64,000 bases of DNA from Archegozetes longisetosus (Eukaryota; Arthropoda; Arachnida; Sarcoptiformes; Trhypochthoniidae). The stretch is taken from NCBI GenBank assembly GCA_018873245.2, contig JAEMBT020000002.1, positions 9,956,001 to 10,020,000 of the forward strand. Reading direction: 5' to 3'. Positions 37,181 through 48,114 of this stretch are shown here, in pieces. Both the position numbers and the translations under genes were made by a program. The notes under the pieces are model-generated. The model saw only the letters and a list, made by a program, of their open reading frames with translations. It did no database searches and had not been told where the DNA came from. The number at the start of each line of letters is the position of its first letter. Within the stretch, counting starts at the first letter, position 1.

Positions 37181-40100
37181 ATGGGCAAAATTATGGATCT
37201 GAATGGTCTCAATGACCACGAATCTGCCACTGTTTTTCAAGTCATTCAACGCGATTCTATACTACGGGCTCGAGAACAACAAAGATTGAGGTTTGTATTT
37301 GACAAAATTGTTATAACTTAGCGTTGCAATGGATTTTTGAAGAAAAATCTACTCTAATCATAATGCGTTTTCGTTTCAATCATTACATTGAATTGATGTA
37401 CAACTCGATAGAGGAAAGTGCATTAATGAGGAGTTTGAATGAAGTTTATTATTAAGTGGAAAATTATATTCTATGTAATCATTATAGAATAATTACGATA
37501 AAGTTTTTAATGCGGCCGTCAAAATGCACCAACACTCGTTCTCGCATATATAATATATTGAGAGTAAGCTACAGGTCGTAGCAAATTGCAAGTTTGAACC
37601 ATTGTTTTGTTTATTTAATCATTTTCAATAAGTATCGGTTGACTTATCTCGGAAGGAAAGTTAGTTTTTGGTTGAGTTTTGCTTGTTTATTTCATTGCTA
37701 GTACTAGTAGTTGTGATCGAATATATAATATATAATATATAATATACTTTGTCATTCGATATAGAAAATACAAAGTAATTCCCCAAGCTTTATTACTGTA
37801 TTAAAATTGATGTTAAACTTTATTATCCTGATATGATGAGTCTTATCACTTAATTTCTCACATGATTATTTCAGCAAAATTGAAGACGAGCTTAATAATG
37901 ATGCTGCCAAACGCAACATATTAGCCAACCAAAAAGCGTTCAACGACAAATATTGTATATTATGTTGCTCAGCTTTCAATTTTCTATTCAACAAAAAACT
38001 TACTTGTAATTTCTGCAAATTTCATGTCTGCCGTAATTGTGCCTTTTTTCAAGACAATTATTGGATTTGTAGAGTTTGCGAAAAACAAAGGTAATTATTA
38101 TTCACTCCTTAACTTACACTTTCGTAATTCACTCATTGCCTTACACACGTATCAAGTTTTTGTAGATTTGTTTTAAGTTTTTGTGTAATTATATTAATTT
38201 TCTGTAGAATTATATTAATTTTCTTCAAAACTATGTTAATTTGCTGTAGTACTGTATTAATTGTCTATAGAATATGTATTAAGTTTTTGTGGATTTGCAT
38301 TAAGTTTGATGGATTTACAACTTTACAACATATGATAATTTATTGTGTTTAGATTCTTGTATTTGCAATCCTGTAAATGGCAGTGCAATAAGGATGCAAA
38401 AAATGAAAGCAATGTTCACTTTGGAAGTGCCAAATTGTTTGAAGGCTTTGTAAATCACAGCAAAATTCATAGTAAGTTTTCACATTTATTGTGTTACGAG
38501 TTTTTATGCTGTTAAGTCAAACACATCGCACGCAATCACCAGTAAAGCTGTTTCTCATTATCAACTCTAAAAAACATTTTAAATTGACTTTTATTTTTAG
38601 AATCAGCAAAAACTCATAGTATTGTCAGCTCTAACATGAATGGAAACTGCGATTTATCTGAGACTAATGGAGAAGAGAATGATTGGTCGCAATTACACAA
38701 TAGTGATCAAAGTAGAGGTATATCAACTATTTGACGATCATTACAATAATGATGTAATTAGACCTAGTTCTCAATTGCGATTGTTTCAATTACGAGACTA
38801 TTATGTTATGCTATGTTGTACTGCTTTTGCAATAAATTCTATGGTTGTGTTCTTGCATTAAAGTATTAAATACTATATACATATACCTTCAATCTTATCA
38901 TTATAATTTATTATCGTCTATACTATTGTCGACATACTTCTATCTAATGATTAAACTGTTTTATTTCTTTCTCTATACTTCAAGTTGTGCTAAATTTAAC
39001 ATATTATCCATCAATTTCAAGTTGAGCCAAATCTAACATTATGCATCAATTTCTAGATACCTCCGAAACTTCGGAAGATTCAACTTTAATCCAAGTCCGT
39101 GAGCACATCGAAGCCATGGTAGAAGGATTTTTAGGCGAGTCATTGGACAGCGCACACGTTGATAAACCTTACGAGGATAGAGAATGTATGGGATTATTTA
39201 AAAATTGATTGTTTTTCTGCTTAACTTCCGTTAAATAGAATCTGCAATTTCCCAACTGCTGCAACGCTTTGCTGAACACAATTCAATTGATTGTCCTTGC
39301 ATTGCATTCCCTGTCATTTCTAACAGTTATCTGAATTTTAGCCTCAATTTTATCTCTAAACTCTCTCAGCGTCGCAACTGATTATCAAAATTTTAAACCA
39401 CTATAAATAGACTCATAGAAAGATTGATCAGGAAAATGGTCAAATTCATGGCTAAAATGTACTCGCATTTCAAGCATAATAAGTGATTATCTGCTATTTT
39501 TACAATTATGGTTAGCCAAGACTTTGTTGAAGTGTATTCGCTGAGCAAATTACACGCCTATGGGCTGAGTGTTTGAAGTTCAAAAGAATTAATTCATGAT
39601 TGTGTTGTATTCTGACATAAAATAACAATATTCATGTGTTAGTGTTAATCATATAGGAATTGTGATTCGTGATAAGGCATTTAATCAAATGCTATAAGAT
39701 CAAATTTGACGTGATTGCTGAAATACTAAGTTGTCAACTGAGTTCTATCACTCAGAGCTTAGTTTGAGGATTTACATGGATTCACCTTAACTTTCATAGA
39801 AATGATTTATTTCAAGCTAATTTATCAAAGTACTAATCAATAATTAGGTTTACAAATGAAAACACACAAATCTGATGTATTATTTCAACACATATTTTAA
39901 TTGCATGCATTCGTTCACGTTTCAAACATTACGATGGTTTTCGTGCATCAATTTATTCTTTATTTAATGATCATAAACCTAAGCAAATACAATTTATAGT
40001 CGAATTTGATGTTTTCCGCTTATTGCAATTAATTAGATAATTGACATCAAACCCATCGTTGCCTTTTGTTATTTACATTCTCAAATTTGTTTCAAGTTCA

Positions 40101-43100
40101 ACATGGTATCGTAGGTATGAGTAGAACAATACAACTGATATTAGGATAGTTATTTGTAATTATGTCAAAGTATTGTTAGCATTACGCATAAATCTAAGGT
40201 TTCAACATTTCAAACTGTACTTCATAGACCAATTCAAACTCACAAAAATAAGGCTTTACGTGAAAAGAAACAAAGTTAGATTCTTGTATTTGCTTTAAAA
40301 TAGTTTGTATTTTAGATAATGTTAAAGAATGTCGAGGTCTTTTGGTTTGATTAATGAATTGTTTCACTCACCTTATGAAAGACTCTCATTTACAAATTAG
40401 TACATATATAGGAGAGGCTTATTGTTGTGAAATTTATCAATGACAAAGTCTACAACAATTGAATTGAAAACTTCTTTCATATCGCTCAATTTTGGCTACC
40501 TATCAATGTTGGCTCAAAATGATTCTAGCTATACCTCAATACTTGAATCATATATATTCAATACTTGAATAAATGCTCTGTAAACTTATGACCCAAAGCA
40601 ATCATTTTAAATAAAACTCTTCAACAAGCTTTGCGCTGAGAAATTATAAAAAGCGTTCAAATTGCTTCACATAAAAGGGTTACGATTTGCCAACTGGAAT
40701 AAGTATTTCCTTCAACAAAGAGCATCTGTTGACGATTGAATTGAATTTTGATTTTAGAGCAATTACTATTATATCTCTTACAAACCTATCTTTATTCAAT
40801 CACTATATACCTATCATTACAATCGATAAATATTTCGTCTGTCCCACTATTCCAACACCTATTTGCCAGTAATGATTGGTTTGAATTTTTTCCATCACAA
40901 ATCATTTATAGTTTCCATTTCAGTAATGATTGCTCTCAATAAAATATTTGTTATACTTTTCAATTGTAGTGAAACACTTCCGATTTCAGTAATGAATCAA
41001 GCGTCATTTCTTCACATGGTATCATTTTGTTTGTAAGAATGCACGTCAAATAAACCACTAGTTTATGGTAGAAAATAGCACATTCTTATGGCTTATGAAT
41101 TGTTACCACTTATTTGTTATTATATGAAGTATTTATGAAAATATGACAAGCATTTAGTTGACTCCCTTAAGCGTAACCCAATTGCTTTTTAGATAACCTG
41201 TTCTCTCATAAAGCTTTTAACAAAGTAATAAAAACTGCAATTTTCAAACTTTCAAAATATGTTGAAAAATCAAATTTTATTGACTAGATGATGAGTTTTT
41301 GAACAAACATAAAGAGAAACTATGGCATGCACTTTTGGATCTAACACAAGCTTTGTATCTGACAATGACCAGTACGTATATTCACGTTTTACATCCACTT
41401 CTCATCTCAATCTTCTTTCAATCTATTTAATGCTTAACTAATTCATAAATAATCGCAGACAAGCCAACGATTAACACTCCGACTAATGCTCACGTAATGT
41501 TAAAGGATTTAATAATCAAAATAACAGAAGATTCTTATCGATTGCCAAATTTGACAAAAAAATCTACTTCCAATAATTCTACAGAAGAAACTTTTGATCA
41601 TCTTCACAATTTTAGCTCGTATGAAGAACTATTAGCCACAGCTATTATAAATCAGGTAAATTCAAAACTTTATCAAGCAACTGAAAACTTCTTCAAACTG
41701 ATTACAACAACTTTTTATATTTAAAATACTATTTCCAATCTATAGCTCATTGAAGTTCGTCAAAGTCGATACCTTAATAACACAAATGGTAGCAACCAAG
41801 ATATCGACAACGAAAACTCTAAATCAACAAAGTATAGTGAGATCAGCGTTGAATCAGATTTAACTGATAGTGAAAGTGTGATGAGTTACAACGATCCCAC
41901 AGTTATAATCAGGTCATCCAATTTTGGTTCAAGACATTCATTAGTTGAAAACTTCATAACCCAAGAGCCGGCATATGTGCTTCAGGAGCAAATAGAAGAG
42001 ATAACAACAACAAAGTCATATTCAGACGCTGAAGATATGTCTCATAACGAGGAATCCATGTATCCTGACCTTAACTTAAATGTAACACAGACTCCTCTGA
42101 AAGTGCCATTTCCAGAAGCAGGCGTTGACATCGTTGAAATTAATATCGACTCTTCTGGACTCAATGATGAAGATCTCTCCGAAGATAGTGGCATCAAATT
42201 GACTGATCTTCAGAATTGGGAAGAGAACTGGTTGTTCAAGAAGAATAAAAAAGCTAATAAATCAGACATCATGTATGGTTATATGGCTTTGCCAATGGTT
42301 GAGTGTCCAGTTTCGATGTTAATACCGAATCCTAGTCAAAAGATTAACGTTTCAATAGGAGACAGGGAAATCGATGAGTTATCAGATTTATCTGAACACA
42401 ATTCTGTTGGTTCTCTTGAATTTTCTGACGATGAAAGCGAACAAGAGAATCTACCCAATCAGGATGTAATTGACGAAGCTTTAGTATCCCACTTCACTAC
42501 TAAAGTTTCTCCATCAAAAGCCACTCCTGCTAAATCTAAATTTGCCAGAAATCTAAACAAGCCAACAATTCAATTGTCGACAAAAGTGCCTAATTTTTTG
42601 CCAATAGAACTGAGGAATAGTAGTGTTGAGTCTGAAGGTGATCCGTGTTTTGTGTTAAAACCCGGTCACGCTTCTGTTCAGTCAAACATAATCGTTCAGT
42701 TTTGTTGTAAAGCCAAAGGAACTAAGCCGTTGTTGTTTGCCTGGTTTAAAAACGACACGCTTTTGAAATCAGACAACAATATTCGCATTTTCCAGAGTGG
42801 GGAAGAAAATATACTTCAGATTACCAGAACGAACGTTGAAGATAGTGCTCAATACTCTTGTGTCGTTTATAATCATTTGGGTTGTCAATGGTGCGATTTC
42901 GATTTTAAAGTTAAAGATTCAAGTTTCTTATCTAACAAGATCAACAGCATGAATAAAAGAATAAGAAAACAAAACTTTCCTACCAAATCCAGCGTAAGTT
43001 TCTCTCCAATTACAGTGATAAGAGCTGTATAATTACTCTAAAATACTTTTAATTGCTGTAATATGGCTCTGGCTTTCACTCTTTAGCATGAAATTAAGGG

Positions 43101-44763
43101 TGCTTCTCCTAAAAGTACTAATATTCCGAAGCATGAAAAATTTGAAAAATCGACTCCATTAGTCATTCAAAGAACTTGGGCTGAAAGAGTCGCTCAACTA
43201 AAAAATAGTAATTCAGACTTAGAGACCCAGGTACCTGTCTGCCTTTCTATCAAACTTTGATTTTATCATAACTTCATATTTAGGATAATGAAGATATGCC
43301 TTCTAAGCGTGGAAAGAATGATGAGCAGAGCAATAAACAAAATGAAATAGCTATTCAAAATGAAATAACTATTCAAATTGCAACTCTCAGACCTGGAACT
43401 ATCGCTGAACGTGAACATAAGAAATGGGAATCACCTGATATCGAATGGAAAGATAATCCATACACGTCTGAGAAGATAAACACACGGATACAACAAAGAG
43501 CACTCCTTTCTAGTTTGAGCAACGAATCCTCTCCTGAACTGAAAGAAGAAGACAATGACGAGGACCAAGATACTTCATTCCTTTCATATAACTCTAAAGA
43601 TTTGAGTCGATATAAAAGGGAGTATTATATACCCGAAAGTCTAAGTAAAGACGAAGCTTTACGGTCTTTTGATGAAAATGTAAGAAAAACTTTTCATTTT
43701 TTTCCAACTAAACAAAACAAATTACTCCATAACTGACTTTCACAGGAATATTCAAATTCAAGATATTTCGATATGAATTTGACAAAACCTGATCTTCCAG
43801 AAGACAGTGATTCAAAAATGAACAAATCATCTGAAGATAAATCAGAATCGAATGGAGAAGATTCTGCCAAAAATCCAGTCGAAACTGAGATTCAATGTTC
43901 AGATTCAGAATCACTTTTGCCTTCAGTCAAAGATCTTGTTAGTAAATTTTCAGTAAACGACGAAACTCAGAAACTTGATAACAATCAAAGGAAGGATAGC
44001 TTATCAAATGAAAACACTTCTAATTTACCCAAGAAGCCCTTTCGAATTGCACAACTCTCTCAATCCAATTACAAGGTATGAAATTATATTTTAAATTAAT
44101 CTCCAGTTTATCTAAATTGATTCATATCTATTTAATATGTCGAACCAAAGTTTTGATCAAAGTTGTGTTTAAAGTTTCAGTTATCAAGTATAATATGAAA
44201 AAGAAGATCATTTATAAACCACAAAAACGATACTGTGATAACACGATAGAATCACAGCTTATATTGTATATACTTTTGCTCAGTTTGGTTGATTAATCGA
44301 CCTTTCGTTAACTTCTAGGTTCACAGTTTGACAGCTCGAAGTATGTCGAAGGAGTTTCGAGAACTTTCACATTTAAACATTTCACGAACGCCAAACAGAG
44401 TCCCTATCAATGCAAATAATTCACTGCTCACTCAATTAGAGAGTGAGCCGAGTAGTCCCTCTACAACTTGCAGTCCTACAAATGAAGGGTAAGACCAATC
44501 ATTAGTTAACTATGAATTTAACTGAACTATAATTTCAATTGTTTAGATATGCTTCTGATGAAAGCAATACAAGTAGTGTCGTTTCAAATAATGGCAATTT
44601 GTCTGTTGCTATTCAACAAAATAAAACCAACAATGGACGTAAATTCAGTCGCTCCATATTAAAACGTGCCTCTTATTGGGAAAAACGATGTGAACAGGGA
44701 TTGATATCTGACAATTCTGTTAGTGAAGACTTCCCACCTATCGAAGCTAATATTGAAGATTGA
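37181..44763 (+). CDS. Slac2/MyRIP-like Rab27 effector with an Ig domain
   Basis: Thirteen exons: 37181-37290, 37875-38090, 38353-38471, 38601-38717, 39057-39185, 41288-41371, 41459-41655, 41746-42993, 43087-43230, 43284-43679, 43746-44075, 44319-44488 and 44547-44763, all in phase, 1122 aa. A TAA lies in frame upstream of the ATG. The N-terminus is an exophilin Rab-binding domain: MGKIMDLNGL and VIQRDSILR, then a complete FYVE-type zinc finger with four CxxC pairs (C64/67, 81/84, 89/92, 102/105), then FGSAKLFE. This matches MyRIP, which links Rab27 organelles to myosin VII. A DEFLNKHKEKL segment follows. Exon 8 holds EENWLFKK (about 445) and an I-set Ig fold (about 585-677: cysteine pair, FAWFKND, DSAQYSC). 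The last five exons are Ser/Asn-rich with blocks YYIPESLSKDEALRSFDEN and ILKRASYWEKR. I know of no Ig domain in vertebrate MyRIP. Confidence 0.85.
37721..37746. repeat. AT microsatellite in MyRIP-like intron 1
   Basis: Tandem ATATAAT 7-mers. It lies within the intron 37291-37874. Confidence 0.7.
38153..38311. repeat. Degenerate 21-bp tandem repeat, MyRIP-like intron 2
   Basis: Four or more units of 21 bp, typified by GTAGAATTATATTAATTTTC plus T, occur head to tail, with flanking decayed units containing TTAAGTTTTTGT. It occupies much of the 262-bp intron 38091-38352. Confidence 0.65.
39186..41287 (+). other. Long intron 5 of the MyRIP-like gene
   Basis: A 2.1-kb intron in a gene whose other introns are under 600 bp. 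It holds three scattered copies of a CAGTAATGATTG-like word (near 40866, 40921 and 40988). No nested gene is convincing. An intronic enhancer is possible but unsupported. Confidence 0.4.
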
Positions 44764-46147
44764 AAATTCTCAATCCCATTCACTTGAAGCCCTGTTTTCT
44801 TAATTATTTCATCATTTTAATCATTCAAACCTATAGTAAAGTCTGTCTTACTTTCACATGCAATTAAGTGGTTTCTCAATATAACATAAAAGTCCCATAG
44901 AAAATCATGACTTGATTGTTATCCATTTTAATTAACCACTTAATTGCACCGAAGAGTTATACAGCTTTCACTGTGATTTCATATAAACGAAAATAATTGA
45001 CATCTTTTTCACACTTATCTGATTCGCAAAGCATTCACTGGTTTCTAGTATTGCATAAATTATTTCACTTTAATATCTTATTTTCTTTGTACTTCATCTG
45101 TAAAAATACTTAAAGTATGAAATTCCATATTTATTTATACTTCGTGGAAATGAACAGTTGTCTGATTAGATCTGATTAATGAAAAAGACGTTGAAGCTTC
45201 AAAATTTGATTTTTAACTCAATCACAACTTATAATTTGCTATGCATCAACACTAAACCAAGCTAACAACTATTTTTCATTAAATGCATTTAATTCATACA
45301 TAATAAGAATAATGAATTGATGCAAATCTTCTAATCACATATCATCATTATTATAGTAGGCTATCATTACTTATGTTTTCAACAAACTTTTCTTTTCAAG
45401 TAATACGGAGTTTCAGACAAGAGTTCATTTCAGTCTATGTTATCCGGAGTAACACATTTTTACTCCTTTAATAAGAAATTTAACTCATTGAAACTACCAT
45501 TGTTTACGAAAACTTTATTTATAGATTTTGAGACTTCAAGATGTATTCAAACTTATCAGTCAAATACTGTTCACAGAGATAAATCTATTATAATAAATTA
45601 TCATTTAATTAAATAAAGATATATTTTTTGAATTATTGCAATGAGTTTGACTTATTTCAACTAAAATGAATGTCATCTTAGTCAAGACTGACTTGCAACT
45701 TCCTAATCATCATGTTGACCAAAAATCAGATCATTTTCATTGCGTAAGATAGTTGTGCTAGGTTCATGGTAAGTTTGCTTGTGTAAGATAATTTAAGGTA
45801 AGTTTAGATCAGTCTTGTTCGTCATTCTTAAGGTTATTTCTCTACTGTGAACATGTCCCAATAAGATCCAATCAGTTCACTAAACACTATGCTTGTTTTT
45901 CAATACATTCGACACCAAACATAAAACTTAAGTCTGTTTTCTTATTGCTATCACAGATTTTTAAGTTTCCACTTGTACATGTAGTTGACATTGAAAGTTT
46001 GTTTTGACAAACTGTAAGCTTTCGTATTTGTTCATATACATAAACACTATAGATTCACTTTCAGTTTATTGTGGTTTTCAGAATTCAACTTCAAAGTCAT
46101 AACATTTTATTGTTTACTAATTAATAAAGGTTAATGGTAATTCACCA
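44764..46147. other. Intergenic with one MITE
   Basis: About 1.4 kb between the MyRIP-like stop and the BRF2 start. Apart from the MITE at 44834-44973 it is featureless AT-rich DNA holding the 3' UTR and the next promoter. Confidence 0.45.
44834..44973. mobile_element. MITE copy E
   Basis: A 140-bp element, 70 bp past the MyRIP-like stop and so probably in its 3' UTR. Left TAGTAAAGTCTGTCTTACTT (first base drifted from C), right GAGTTATACAGCTTTCACTG. The inner arms CAATTAAGTGGTTT and AACCACTTAATTG pair exactly over more than 10 bp. Confidence 0.78.
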
Positions 46148-47531
46148 ATGGATCAGCAAATTACTGTAATAATCGATCAAAACAAACAACTAGTTGTTTG
46201 TAATGATCAACCAAAAACTGAGAAGAAATGCAAATCATGTCTCGCTATGGATTTCGAAAAATACGATGTAAACATCTAACAAATTTGTTTTTATTTCATT
46301 TTTTTACTTAAGTATAATTGATCACAATTTTTTCAATAGATTTTCAATTACATAACAAATTATTTGTTGCCAATGTATCAGTAAATAATCATATATTTTT
46401 TATTCAAAGGGTTTAGAAGTTTGTACAAAGTGTGGACAAGTATTCAAAGATCAAATTCAATTCCAAAACGATCCAACACAAGAATATACACTGAATTGTC
46501 GCGACTTTACTCCCAAACTAAGCGTTCAGAATAATTCACGCTTTCATTACAACAACCGATTGCCAATCGCTAAAAAGGAGGGTCAGAAGACTGTGGAAGA
46601 GTTGTCTTCATATTTCAATTTGGGAACAGATCTGATGAATCAGGCGTTAAGTAAATATAAGGAGACGAGTGATCACGCTATCTTTCACTGTACTTCGAAG
46701 AAATCGAAGATCATTCTGGCTGCGATTTGTGTCTATGTCACTTTAATCAATGAGAACAGACCCCTAGCCATCGGACACTTGTGTAATCAAATACAAGTCA
46801 GTTATAAAGAGTTCGGTAAAGTCTACTCTCAAGTCATCAAATATTTCCCTCTTATTAAACCTGAATCGGTACCTATCGAAAAGTTAGTTCCTGTTACTCT
46901 TAGTGGAGCAGATTTTTCTCAAAATGAACTCAAAAAATTAGAAGAAAGAGTTGTTGAAATAATAGAACTGCTCAAAGAGTGTTGGCTAATAGAGGGTCGA
47001 TCTCCCATCCATGTCATATATGCTGCTACTTATCTCTCCTGGAAATCATTGGAGCCAAATACTAGATCCAAGGTTTCTTTGACTGATTTCTGTAAAAAAG
47101 TCAAAATTGACTACAAACACACCACTTCGGAGAGAGTTACTGAATTAGTTAATGCGCTCAAAACTTTGGCTTCGAAAATACCGACGAAGAAGGACTTGAA
47201 AATCACCAAAACAAATATTGCTGTCTACATTCCAGAAATCTTGGAATATCGAAGTTCCCTTATTTATGATCTCAATATACATATGAAACAATCGAGAAAT
47301 GGTAACGACGATCAAAACCCAACCAATAAGTCAGCCGATTGGTTCAATGTTTTCAAACGCAAAATTATTCAAAATTGTGATAAACAAACAAGTGCTACTT
47401 ATATCACAAAAGACAGTGTCTGGGACCAAAAAAGCGATGAGGAAATATCTGACAGTGAAATCGATTGTTATTTACGAGATAAGAATGAAGTCAGAATGAT
47501 TAAGAAACTGAAGAAGATGGTCCAGAACTGA
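46148..47531 (+). CDS. BRF2: BRF2, TFIIIB subunit for Pol III type 3 promoters
   Basis: Two exons, 46148-46267 and 46410-47531, in phase, 413 aa (human BRF2 has 419). A TAA lies in frame upstream of the ATG. The N-terminal zinc ribbon has C28-x2-C31 and C45-x2-C48. Two cyclin-like repeats follow. The second contains WLIEGRSPIHVIYAATYLSW and SLEPNTRSKVSLTDFCKK, closely matching human [20 protein letters not shown] and its continuation. The C-terminal ISDSEIDCYLRDKNEVR (from about 386) matches the human ISDSEIEQYLRTPQEVR, which separates BRF2 from BRF1 and TFIIB. Known role: with TBP and BDP1 recruits RNA polymerase III to U6-type promoters in the nucleus. AATAAA at 47642 is the likely end of the mRNA. 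Confidence 0.9.
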
Positions 47532-48114
47532 TTAGTTCATACTACTTAGACTAAATGCTCTCACAATTTTCTACAATTTTAACATTTTTAGCTATTTATA
47601 GCATTTTGTTGGTTTTGATTCAAATTTTTATTATTTATTTCAATAAAGATGACATAATAGTCCTATCGTCAAGTTTAAATTATTTTTAAATTTATTGATG
47701 TTATTTCGTTAGAGTTTTATTCACCACAGGTATTCATATTTTTAATATAACGATTAAAAGTATTCAATATAGAATTAAAAGATGACATAAATCTAGAATT
47801 TAGTTGAAAAATATGGAGAAAATTTCTGATTAATGAGAGTTTAAAGATTGAAAAGTTAAAATAAATTAGAAAAGTTATGAATATTTAGAAGTCTGATGTT
47901 ATGAAAAGCAATAAATCAATTAGAGATAAGTCCCTATACTGTACAAATATTTGGTTTTGACAATAATATTGTTAAAAATGGCGGTCTTTTTGCCCCAGAA
48001 TCTCATAAATGCCGGCATTTCTTAATTAATTCCCAATTTAACGAATCCTTAATTTAATTGATTATTTAATTTAAATGCACTTAAATAACTGAAACATAGC
48101 TAAATTGTCCGAAA
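47532..48114. other. BRF2 3' UTR and TOP2 promoter region
   Basis: A 583-bp spacer. AATAAA at 47642-47647 is the probable BRF2 polyadenylation signal. No gene is seen. Confidence 0.5.

Noticed and set aside
39240-39290. Extra exon of the MyRIP-like gene after 39185
   Set aside because: It has a TAG acceptor and a short coding-like piece, but the phase from 39185 joins cleanly to 41288, giving the family-like DEFLNKH.
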